This document shows positions 21,421 to 28,558 of a stretch of 28,558 bases of DNA, piece by piece (position 1 is the stretch's first letter; every line of letters starts with the position of its first letter). The notes beneath the pieces are model-generated. The model made no database searches. It was not told where the DNA came from and saw only the letters and a program-made list of their open reading frames with translations. Position numbers and translations under genes: made by a program. The DNA is from CALARM01 sp964431735 (GTDB lineage: Bacteria > Vulcanimicrobiota > SpSt-956 > JAKJGF01): NCBI GenBank assembly GCA_964431735.1, contig CAYSLJ010000100.1, forward strand, positions 1 to 28,558, read 5' to 3'.

Positions 21421-24181
21421 TTATCTTGCTGATTCTACTTCTTGTTCTGCCGCCTTGTTGTTATGTACCAGATAACTGCCGGCAAAATAATTATGAGGAC
21501 TGTCTTTCTCCAGTTCCATATTATAAACTGTTATAAGGTGATCCAGTTTCACCGGTTTCTTTGATATAATCTTATCTCTTATTACGGAGTTATTTACATA
21601 GCTATATATATAATCACCTTCACTAAGGTTTTCTATATTTTTATATATATTATTACCTGTATAGAATGGGTGATTCCCTGTAACATTGACTGTAGAATAT
21701 TCTGTTTTAATTATATAATAATTATCAGTATTATTCTTATGTATCAACATCTGGTCAATTTTGCTTTTTATAATGTTATTTCCGTCAAAGCTCAGGACAT
21801 AGTCTCCTTCTCTGAGCTTTTCTATTTCTATTTCTCCTGTGGCGGTTTTTACCATAGTATGTTCAAGGAAACATCCGCCACCGCCACCTCCACCTCCGCC
21901 TCCACTTCTGGTGGGAGTAGCAGTAGGTGGTGCTATAGTCGGTTTTAAAGTAGGAGTAGGCGGTTTGGGAGTAGGAGTAGGTGGTACCTGAGTAGGTTCT
22001 ACAGTAGGAGTAGGCGGTTTGGGAGTAGGAGTAGGTGGTACCTGAGTAGGTTCTACANNNNNNNNNNNNNNNNNNNNNNNNNNNNNNNNNNNNNNNNNNN
22101 NNNNNNNNNNNNNNNNNNNNNNNNNNNNNNNNNNNNNNNNNNNNNNNNNNNNNNNNNGGTTCTACAGTCGGTTCTACAGTCGGTTCTACAGTCGGTTCTA
22201 CAGTCGGTTCTACAGTCGGTTCTACAGTAGGTAATGTAGTCGGTAAGCCACTGTTCGGATCTATAGTAGGTTCTGAAGTCGGTATAGAAGTAGGTGGAGG
22301 AGGTGGTGCTGTAGGTACTGTTGTCGGTAACGGAGTCGGCGGTGATAGAGAAACTTCTCCTGAACCATAGCCATCTGTTTTTTCTCTGAATCGTGGTTCC
22401 TTTAATAATTTTACCGATACAGGTATACAGAAATCAACACATGGTGTAATAAGTAATGTTTTATTTGCTTCACTTGTTATATTTCCTTTTGCAGAATCAG
22501 AACTTCTGGCTATTACAGAACCGATAATATGAACATTACCGTTAATCTTTACATCACTCCCGGAATATAACATACCTGTTACACAGGGATAGCCTCTGGA
22601 AATAGAATATAACATATCCTGGAGAGCTGTTTTGGAGTGAGGGTTATCTTCATTATTATTACTTGCATATACAATTGATTTGACATCCATCGAAGCCAGG
22701 CAGGGAGTATAACTGGACCCATCTGAAACAAGATAGTTTGACATATTGGCTATGAGAGCACTGCCAATACCTTTAGATTGTAACATACTCTGTACTGCAG
22801 AATTTTTTATAAAAGCTTCAAGGCTTACAGGCTCGAATTTTTCATTATTATCTGAAGCCCATGCCTGTCCGATAATATTAAAAGGCCATCCATGTTCAGC
22901 TATTTGAAAATCTTCCTGAGATGATTTAATCTTATATTTATCATTTATTGTAGTGTATAATATATTATACCAGTCATCGAAATTCGGAGCAGGATTTTCC
23001 GCATAGATACCATTCATACTTAAAATTTCTGAAGAGCCCTGAACTGTTATATCTCCATCAGCATATATTATAAGCTTTTCAGTCGGGTAACCTCCATAAT
23101 CCAGAGTAGAAGTTCCGCATAAATTTATTGATGCAGGTGTATTTGGATCTGTACCGGAAGGCAATATTGCCTGGCCTGTTGCACTTAACACACCGTCACC
23201 TGTAAGGCCTTTTGCGATATTGATAACATGTCCGTTTACTACATATATATTGGTCTTATTTAATTTTACAGGTGTATTGTTTATGGAAAGATTGGCATTT
23301 TCCAGTTTGTAATTTCCCGGATCCAGTAAGCTTATCTTGTCCCCGTCAATATTGTACATATTCTTTGCACTGTCGTAACTGCAGGCGGAAGGACTGCATT
23401 TAATTCCAATTTCCGTTATAAGGTCTTTTATGCCGGAAATAGAAAGAGGTGAAACTTCTTCCGGAGGCGCAGGAAGTTCTCTGTTGAGAGGTCTTTCCAT
23501 TCCTCTGGTTCTATATGGATAATTAACATTAATAGAATTGTTTGTAGATATATAGCCGTCAACAATGAACTCTGAATGAGTATCACATGTTATATTATCC
23601 AGGGAACATATGTCACTTGACGGTGTTGTCTCAAGAGTATATGGATCGGTTATTCCTCTGGTGAATAAATTCCCCTTTACCTGCATTGTACCGCTTGAGA
23701 AGAGAGCAGGAAGTTTTGCATTTGGTTTTACGAAGGTTTTTATCGTAAAGGTTCCATCTTTTGATTTCAGTCCTCCAGTGGCAACTATCTGTATGGAACC
23801 GACAGGCACTGCATCTCCTTCATCTGTTAATCTCTTATCTTCACCGTTATAATTATTATAAACCCTTACTTTATAATGATAGAGACTGGTTCCTTCATCT
23901 TCCCCGATATGTTTCCATGTTGTTATTCCTTCACCCCATCTGGCATTCGGGTCAAAACTGTTTCCCGGCCAGTAGTTGTCTTCATTGATTTTATATACAG
24001 CCATGGCAACACCTGCTTCTGCTGCAGAAAAACAGTTCAGGTAATTTCTGTCATGACCTGTGAGGGTAAGTAAATTCTGGCTTATAGAGAGTAAAGATAT
24101 GACAAAAATAAAGAGCAGCACAAGGATAAATAATACAGTAATCAGCGTAAATCCATCTTTTTTATTCAGATGATTTTTCAT
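21421..24181 (-). CDS. PilX-like minor pilin fused to a C-terminal Hint (intein-like) domain
   Basis: I join two reading frames across the scaffold gap. N-terminus: prepilin peptidase site DG/FTLITVLF (cleavage after Gly10), a hydrophobic helix without Glu at +5, then CFSAAEAGVAMAVYKI, all typical of PilX/GspK-type tip subunits. About 560 residues of pilin-like ectodomain follow, with several Cys. A Pro/Thr/Glu stalk comes next: PTVE units, the gap, two VEPTQVPPTPTPKPPTPT repeats, ten glycines, then the Hint domain beginning at Cys (21871-21873) and ending in His-Asn. The frame on both sides of the gap agrees if the missing length is a multiple of 3; the 100-N filler breaks it. The known part is 885 residues. 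Last gene of the pilin operon. The tail WRRRWRWRW of the uncorrected frame is an artefact. Confidence 0.8.
21460..21873 (-). other. Hint / bacterial intein-like domain within the pilin gene
   Basis: About 138 residues. Block A is CFLEHTMVKTATGEIEIEKL then REGDYVLSFD. Block B is TGNHPF, the Thr-x-x-His motif. Blocks F and G are VYNMELEKDSPHNYFAGSYL then VHN. The first Cys would carry out the N-S acyl shift and the final His-Asn would allow Asn cyclisation. The residue after His-Asn is Asn, not Ser, Thr or Cys, so full protein splicing is unlikely. This fits bacterial intein-like domains that cleave or ligate. A 12-residue tail (NKAAEQEVESAR) follows. Confidence 0.85.
21949..22056. repeat. Two 54-bp tandem repeats in the pilin stalk
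   Basis: Two copies of a 54-bp unit (18 codons, VEPTQVPPTPTPKPPTPT) are 22003-22056 and 21949-22002. They keep the Hint reading frame and abut the assembly gap. Confidence 0.9.
22058..22157. other. Assembly gap of 100 N
   Basis: Exactly 100 N, the usual placeholder for a gap of unknown size. It lies between two tandem repeats of the pilin stalk, which explains the failed assembly. Because 100 is not a multiple of 3, automatic gene calling splits the gene here. Confidence 0.98.
22158..22229. repeat. Six 12-bp tandem repeats encoding Pro-Thr-Val-Glu
   Basis: Unit GGTTCTACAGTC on the plus strand (GTAGAACC with ACT on the coding strand). Six units reach the gap edge, so the true number is unknown. 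Confidence 0.93.
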
Positions 24182-24204
24182 ATTTCATTCTCCTTTATAT
24201 TTTA

Positions 24205-24867
24205 TTATATACCAAGCGTATTATGTGGATAAATTTCTATAAAAGATTTCATTTCTTCATTACCGGAACCGGTAAAAGAAGCTCCTTTTTTTCTTGCACA
24301 GATTTCTATTTTTATAAGAGAAGGGCTTGTTCTATAAATTCCTATAGTATGTATATACCTGGAAATAACAGTATATTTAATATTATTATCACTGCATAAA
24401 TTAAATAATTCTGTGTGTGTGAGAGGAAAAGGAACTTTTCTCGCATCGCCTGTGACTTTGTCATATACCTTTTCTTTTCTTCTTAATTCACCTGATGTTT
24501 TATCAAAATAATATATGACATATTTCTGCCATATAGGAGTGGTACAACTGTCATCATCAAGGGCGATAGTTCTTTTGCTTCCTGAATCCATATAAGGGGA
24601 TAAAAAACTGATTGCATGGGGAGTTCCGCTTGCATCATATATTTCTGCACTGTTTATAGTAACGGAACTGTTGGATGAACTGCTTAATTCCACTCTCATT
24701 CTTCTGAGGGATACCAGAACTTCACTCTGAACCTCCGCTCTGGTTCTCCCAATCATAAACAGTTTGAGCCCTGGAACAAATACGCTGAAAAGAGCCGATA
24801 GCAGAACACCACAGATGGCAACTGCTACCATTATTTCTATTAAAGTATGTCCCCGGTTATCATTCAT
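24205..24867 (-). CDS. PilW-like minor type IV pilin
   Basis: A 220-residue prepilin. NDNRG/HTLIEIMVAVAICG has the prepilin peptidase site with Glu at +5 and a hydrophobic helix of about 22 residues. RRMRVELSSSSNSSVTI after the helix resembles PilW/GspJ-type minor pilins. The globular part holds two Cys separated by a long loop. I start at the ATG 24867, which has AAGGA 6 nt upstream. An upstream ATG at 24897 would overlap the previous gene and place ten extra residues before the leader. The gene is 13 bp after the PilV-like gene and 23 bp before the PilX-like gene. It probably helps prime pilus or pseudopilus assembly in the inner membrane. Confidence 0.85.
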   Translation of the reverse strand: MNDNRGHTLIEIMVAVAICGVLLSALFSVFVPGLKLFMIGRTRAEVQSEVLVSLRRMRVELSSSSNSSVTINSAEIYDASGTPHAISFLSPYMDSGSKRTIALDDDSCTTPIWQKYVIYYFDKTSGELRRKEKVYDKVTGDARKVPFPLTHTELFNLCSDNNIKYTVISRYIHTIGIYRTSPSLIKIEICARKKGASFTGSGNEEMKSFIEIYPHNTLGI

Positions 24868-24880
24868 AATAGATCCTTCT

Positions 24881-25351
24881 TCAATATACAGGAACATTCA
24901 TAGGAAGATATACTTTATTATATACGTAAGAGCCTGTTACTACTTTTTTTATACCGCTTGATTGTTTCCATTTTACTGTTATAATGACTTCTACTATCTG
25001 TTCAGGATCTGCAAACTTTCCATTCTCAAGCTTTACTTTTTTTACCATAACTACAGGTGTGAAAGTAGTATTTTCTATACTAATTGCATAATCTACGGAA
25101 GAATGATTTTCTGCAGTAAGTTCTACATTCCCCATAGTCTCTACATCGGGGATCATATAAAAACTACTTTTATATAATTCCAGATGTTTACTGGCAACAT
25201 TATAAGCTACCGACATATTTTTACTTGTCTTTAAAGCTTCTATACTGGAAGGGAAAATAGTTACTATACTGAGTACTATGATACTTAAAAGACATATAGA
25301 AACCATAATCTCAACAAGACTCAATCCACTTACAGGAGATTTTCCCCTCAT
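24881..25351 (-). CDS. PilV/GspI-like minor type IV pilin
   Basis: A 156-residue prepilin. MRGKSPVSG/LSLVEIMVSICLLS has a nine-residue leader ending in Gly, Glu at +5 and a hydrophobic helix; VAYNVASKHLELYKSSF is typical of the region after the helix in PilV-type proteins. The C-terminal half is a short beta domain with EVIITVKW. First gene of a three-gene minor pilin operon transcribed from the promoter at 25448-25476. GAGGGA precedes the ATG by 9 nt. It likely forms the tip complex with the PilW- and PilX-like proteins. No major pilin, ATPase or secretin gene is present in the window. Confidence 0.85.
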   Translation of the reverse strand: MRGKSPVSGLSLVEIMVSICLLSIIVLSIVTIFPSSIEALKTSKNMSVAYNVASKHLELYKSSFYMIPDVETMGNVELTAENHSSVDYAISIENTTFTPVVMVKKVKLENGKFADPEQIVEVIITVKWKQSSGIKKVVTGSYVYNKVYLPMNVPVY

Positions 25352-25447
25352 AAATCAATCCCTCAAAGACATATAAACTATAAGATTTTAAAAAATTTAC
25401 TCCTTGTTATACAGTAGTTTATTGTCTGTATCCAGTAACACACAATA

Positions 25448-25476
25448 AATATAACATATTTTATAACATTTTGCAA
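25448..25476 (-). promoter_or_regulatory. Promoter of the minor pilin operon
   Basis: On the minus strand TTGCAA (25476-25471) and TATATT (25453-25448) are 17 nt apart. The start would be about 90 nt before the PilV-like ATG. Confidence 0.55.
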
Positions 25477-25526
25477 TTGGTTTTATATTTATAAAATTAA
25501 TATTATTTCAGGGAGATTTTATAAAA

Positions 25527-25560
25527 AGAACTTTCAATACTATCTTTCAGAGAAAGTTCT
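25527..25560. repeat. Isolated 9-bp hairpin
   Basis: AGAACTTTC (25527-25535) and GAAAGTTCT (25552-25560) pair perfectly with a 16-nt loop. The loop sequence is unlike that of the three-copy hairpin family. It may be a terminator or protein site; no T tract follows on either strand. Confidence 0.4.
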
Positions 25561-25628
25561 ATATAATAAAATCATAGAAATTTATAAAAAGTTTCACTTG
25601 TAAGAAATAATTTAAGAGTATAGGAATT

Positions 25629-25749
25629 TTTATTTTTGACCAGGATTTATAGGATTTATGGGATTACCAGCATGATAAATAGAATTACTTTACTTGAATT
25701 TTGTAATCCCGGTAATTCTTTAATCCCGAAAATTCCGGTCAAAAATAAA
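25629..25749. repeat. Large inverted repeat of the GACCAGGATT / AATCCCGGT type
   Basis: TTTATTTTTGACC (25629-25641) is inverted at 25737-25749 (GGTCAAAAATAAA). Inside, GGGATTAC (25660-25667) is inverted at 25703-25710 (GTAATCCC), with short direct GGATTTAT units. This ~120-bp palindromic intergenic element directly abuts hairpin-element copy 3. It belongs to the 25352-25939 gene-free stretch. Confidence 0.75.
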
Positions 25750-25751
25750 GC

Positions 25752-25787
25752 TTTAGATAAAAATTATGTAGAGGCAGTTTATCTAAA
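25752..25787 (+). repeat. Hairpin repeat element, copy 3 of 3
   Basis: Perfect arms TTTAGATAAA (25752-25761) and TTTATCTAAA (25778-25787) with 16-nt loop AATTATGTAGAGGCAG. It is 152 bp upstream of the kinase ATG. Confidence 0.8.
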
Positions 25788-25801
25788 TAATTTATATGAT
25801 T

Positions 25802-25823
25802 TTTACCAGAAGTGTCTGGTAAA
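25802..25823. promoter_or_regulatory. Perfect 9-bp hairpin before the kinase gene
   Basis: TTTACCAGA (25802-25810) and TCTGGTAAA (25815-25823) enclose AGTG. It could be an operator or part of a leader. A weak promoter candidate follows (TTGAAA 25834-25839, TATTTA 25858-25863, 18-nt spacer), as does a near-direct repeat of TTTCTATTTAATTTT at about 25874 and 25907. Confidence 0.4.
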
Positions 25824-25939
25824 CCGGATATTATTGAAATAGAGTCATTCTTTTGACTATTTAAGGAAGGATTTTTCTATTTAATTTTGAAATAAATTGA
25901 GGAGCTTTTCTATTTAATTTTTAATCCGGGTGGTGTTAA

Positions 25940-28423
25940 ATGAATTTCATATGTGCTGTCTGCGGAGCAGAACATAAAGCTACAGGAAAATTTTGCAGTG
26001 AATGTGGCTCTCAGAAATTTATAGAACAGGATCAGGAGAAATTACTTTTAGTCAGGGGAGACATTATTGCTTCACGATATAAAATCATAGATTTCCTTAA
26101 AGCGGGAGGTATGGGGGCTGTTTATAAAGCAGAAGATCTCCGCCTGGCAAAACTGTGTGCCATAAAGGAATTAATAAATCAATCCCTGGAGGGGGAAGAA
26201 AAAAGGGCTGCTTTTATAAGATTTGAAAGAGAAGCCAAGATCTTATCAGAGCTGGAACATCTGAACCTGCCCAGGGTAATAGACTATTTTACCCTGGGAA
26301 ACAGACATTATCTTGCCATGGATTTTATAGACGGAGAAGATCTGTCGTCATTGCTCAGAAGCAGGGGAAGTCTGGAAGAAGAAGAAGTCATACAGTGGGC
26401 ACTTCAGATCTGTGATGTTCTCAATTATCTTCATACCAGAAACCCTGTTGTTATTTACAGAGATATAAAACCTTCGAATATTATGTTAAGAAAATCTGAT
26501 AATAAAGCTATGCTCATAGATTTTGGCATAGCCAGGACAGTTGCTCCCAGGGAAGAAGAAGGTCTTACAAAGACGGCTATAGGGACTATAGGTTATATGG
26601 CTCCCGAACAGTACAGGGGGAAAGCTGATGTCAGAAGTGATATATATTCCCTTGGTGCAACAATGCATCATCTTCTTTCCGGTAAAATGCCTTTACCTTT
26701 TACTCTGGAACCTTTAAAGAATATAAGACCTGATGTCTCGTCCCATGTGAATGCAGTGGTTATGACAGCACTGAGATTGAATTTAAATGAAAGATTTCAG
26801 TCAGCTCTTGAAATGAAAAAAGCCATTGCAGGAACTATAAAAATAGAAGTTCCTGTTACAGAGGAGATAGGCAGGGTAGATCTTCTTTTGAATCAACTAG
26901 ATTCAAATGATCCGGAACTGAGATATATAGTAGTTAAATCTCTCTCTTCCCACAGAGATGAGAGAAAGATGTTGCAGCCTCTTATGACACTGGTTTTAAA
27001 AGAACCTGATCTGATCGTAAGAAGAGAAGCTTTAAAAATACTTGCTTCTATGGATAATAAAATGATACTTGAGATTTTTAATACTTTTGTTACTGATAAA
27101 GATCTGGAAATAAGGCAGACTTCCATTGAAGTATTAAAAAGATTTAAAGATAAGAGTTCTACAGACTCTTTAATAAAAGCCATTCCCGATAAAGACACAG
27201 GTCTGGAAGCAGCTGTGTGTCTTATGGAAATGAAAGAAAAAAGAGCTCTTGAACCACTTTTTATGACATTAAAAAAGGAGACTTCTCCCGAAAGACAGGA
27301 ACGATTTGAGCAGATTATTAATAATATAGACAGCAATTATCTTACTGACTGGAGGAAAGAAAAGTTAAAAGAAGAAAGGGGTAGAACAAAGAAAAAAGAG
27401 ATAAAAATATATCTTTTTCTTATCATATTTATAATTTTATTATCTGCAGTATGTAAGATATATATTGACAGTTCGAGAAAAGGACAGGTGAAAAAACTTG
27501 TATCTCAGGGAGAACATTACCTTGAACAATTTGATTATAATTCTGCTATGGATTCTTTGAATAAAGCTGTAAATATAGCACCTGACTGTCCTGAAGCACT
27601 TTATCTGCTCGGCAGAACCTGTGCGGTTTCTGACAGAATTAAAGCTAAATTTTATCTGGATAAAGCTCTTGAAATAAAAAAAGATTATCCTGAAGCTCTT
27701 ATGGAAAAAGGTAAATTGTCTCTTATAGAAGGTAATTTAAAAGATGCCATAAATTACCTTCAAAAGGCTCTTAAATTAAACTGCAATATGTCTTTAGCAG
27801 CTTTATATCTAGGAGAGGCTTACTATAAATCAGGAAATAAAACAAAGGCAGAAGAGCTTTTTAATCAACCTTTTAAGGATGAATATGCAAAAACTCAGGC
27901 TAAAAAGTGGCTCAGAAAATTAAAGGGTGAAAAGATTGAAGCTTCTATGAAGCAGAAGATTGATATGTTTCTGGAAAAAGGTCGGAATTCTATAGATAGT
28001 CTTGATTTTAACGGCGCTGTCAGTGCCAGTCAGGAAGTAATCAGTATAAATCCTGATGACGCAAGAGGCTATGCCGGTATGGCATATGCTCATTTATTTA
28101 AACGAAGCACTGATATGTCATTAAAATATTTTAACAGTGCCATAGAGTGTGATCCTCAATATACTGATGCCTATTATAATATCGCTTCCATTTATATGGG
28201 AAAAGACGATTACAATCAGGCCATTAAATATCTGAATATGGCTATGGATTTTAATCCTTCAGAGCCGAAGCTTCATTATATGGCAGGTCTTGTTTATTAT
28301 AAAGAAGAAAAAAAGGAAGAGGCACTGAGGGAATTTAAAATTTATATGACTCTTGCACCTTACGGAGAACATGGAGGGGAAGTAAAAACTATTATAGAAA
28401 AGATTGAAAATGAGAAAAAATAA
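25940..28423 (+). CDS. Membrane Ser/Thr protein kinase with zinc ribbon, HEAT and TPR repeats
   Basis: An 827-residue PknB-type (Hanks) kinase. An N-terminal zinc ribbon has Cys5, Cys8, Cys19 and Cys22. The kinase domain spans about 46-300: glycine loop KAGGMGAVYKA (54-64), Lys76 in CAIKEL, catalytic VIYRDIKPSN (Asp175; Tyr in place of the usual His of HRD), DFG at 194-196, and YMAPEQ at 219-224. All catalytic residues are present. HEAT-like repeats follow (about 312-460), then one membrane segment (about 489-508) and extracytoplasmic TPRs (about 515-820). It would therefore sense envelope state through the TPRs and phosphorylate cytoplasmic targets. The ribosome-binding site is weak (GGGTGG). 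No partner phosphatase is nearby. Other TPR envelope proteins in the window could be partners. Confidence 0.9.
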   Translation: MNFICAVCGAEHKATGKFCSECGSQKFIEQDQEKLLLVRGDIIASRYKIIDFLKAGGMGAVYKAEDLRLAKLCAIKELINQSLEGEEKRAAFIRFEREAKILSELEHLNLPRVIDYFTLGNRHYLAMDFIDGEDLSSLLRSRGSLEEEEVIQWALQICDVLNYLHTRNPVVIYRDIKPSNIMLRKSDNKAMLIDFGIARTVAPREEEGLTKTAIGTIGYMAPEQYRGKADVRSDIYSLGATMHHLLSGKMPLPFTLEPLKNIRPDVSSHVNAVVMTALRLNLNERFQSALEMKKAIAGTIKIEVPVTEEIGRVDLLLNQLDSNDPELRYIVVKSLSSHRDERKMLQPLMTLVLKEPDLIVRREALKILASMDNKMILEIFNTFVTDKDLEIRQTSIEVLKRFKDKSSTDSLIKAIPDKDTGLEAAVCLMEMKEKRALEPLFMTLKKETSPERQERFEQIINNIDSNYLTDWRKEKLKEERGRTKKKEIKIYLFLIIFIILLSAVCKIYIDSSRKGQVKKLVSQGEHYLEQFDYNSAMDSLNKAVNIAPDCPEALYLLGRTCAVSDRIKAKFYLDKALEIKKDYPEALMEKGKLSLIEGNLKDAINYLQKALKLNCNMSLAALYLGEAYYKSGNKTKAEELFNQPFKDEYAKTQAKKWLRKLKGEKIEASMKQKIDMFLEKGRNSIDSLDFNGAVSASQEVISINPDDARGYAGMAYAHLFKRSTDMSLKYFNSAIECDPQYTDAYYNIASIYMGKDDYNQAIKYLNMAMDFNPSEPKLHYMAGLVYYKEEKKEEALREFKIYMTLAPYGEHGGEVKTIIEKIENEKK

Positions 28424-28425
28424 AG

Positions 28426-28462
28426 GTAAGCGTTCGGCAGTTAGCTATCAGCTATGAGCTAA
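28426..28462. repeat. Half copy of the GTAAGC/CAGCTAT element
   Basis: GTAAGCGTTCGGCAGTTAGC followed by TATCAGCTATGAGCTA matches one end of the element at 8348-8481. It starts 2 bp after the kinase stop. No matching inverted end is seen before the window stops. Confidence 0.7.
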
Positions 28463-28506
28463 AGATTACAGGCTCTGATTATATAAATAGTCTAAAAAAA
28501 TAATAT

Positions 28507-28558
28507 TTACTGACCTGAGCATAAGCATTTAATAAAGGTCTTCCTCCCGTCACGCGTT
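28507..28558. mobile_element. MITE-like element C, cut by the window end
   Basis: The left end TTACTGACCTGAGCATAA (28507-28524) is followed by GCATTTAATAAAGG and TTCCTCCCGTCACGCGTT, the same order as element B read on the opposite strand. The rest lies outside the window. Confidence 0.65.

Noticed and set aside
21863..22057. Arg/Trp- and Tyr/Ser-rich tail of the PilX-like frame
   Set aside because: It arises only because the 100-N filler is not a multiple of 3. The neighbouring frame continues the VEPT repeats into the Hint domain.
26893..27336. 147-residue minus-strand frame in the kinase gene
   Set aside because: It is antisense to the HEAT-repeat region, which is clearly coding on the plus strand.

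Overview
This is an AT-rich chromosomal segment from a diderm (Gram-negative-type) bacterium. The evidence for two membranes is lipoprotein signal peptides, an outer-membrane beta-barrel ending in Phe, minor type IV pilins, heptosyltransferase-like and rhamnose-sugar genes, and CsgG/FlgO-like and FecR-type periplasmic proteins. The mix of zinc-ribbon/HEAT/TPR Ser/Thr kinase, TPR proteins and repeat-rich spacers suggests a poorly characterised environmental lineage. I cannot assign a phylum from sequence alone. The window holds a 100-base run of N, so it is a metagenome-style scaffold.

Layout. 1-2.4 kb: a lipoprotein with two cystatin-like domains (-), an HD-domain protein and a small glycine-zipper membrane protein (+). 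2.5-7.5 kb: an operon DUF2877 - FdrA - DUF1116 - uridine phosphorylase, i.e. the three-protein carbamoyl-transfer module (AllH/AllF/AllG type) next to a nucleoside phosphorylase. 7.5-8.3 kb: a consensus promoter overlapping the udp stop codon, a structured leader of about 450 nt, and a double zinc-ribbon protein whose Shine-Dalgarno and GTG start are locked in a long helix. 8.5-12.8 kb: an outer-membrane barrel, a FecR-domain protein and a CsgG-like/TPR protein. 12.8-16.3 kb (-): MNT-HEPN toxin-antitoxin pair followed by GT2, GT9 and GT2 glycosyltransferases. 16.4-21.3 kb: a beta-helix lipoprotein (-), RmlC and a TPR lipoprotein (+). 21.4-25.4 kb (-): a minor pilin operon (PilV-, PilW- and PilX-like) in which the PilX-like protein carries a Pro/Thr/Glu stalk, ten glycines and a C-terminal Hint (intein-like) domain. 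25.9-28.4 kb: a Ser/Thr kinase with zinc ribbon, HEAT repeats, one membrane segment and TPRs.

The spacers are unusually patterned. Nearly all carry tandem heptamers built on GTRA (GTGACGC, GTAACGC, GTGAGTA, GTGAAAA, GTGACCA). Many arrays or associated modules supply the stop codon of the adjacent gene. Two MITE-like elements with 18-bp inverted ends enclose heptamers, and a third is cut by the window end. A separate hairpin element with a conserved 10-bp stem and 16-nt loop occurs three times, with G-U-compatible stem changes.

The most promising items for new biology are the Hint-tipped minor pilin (hidden by the scaffold gap), the self-sequestering leader of the zinc-ribbon gene, the tandem-cystatin lipoprotein, the repeated RNA-like hairpin and the heptamer/MITE system.
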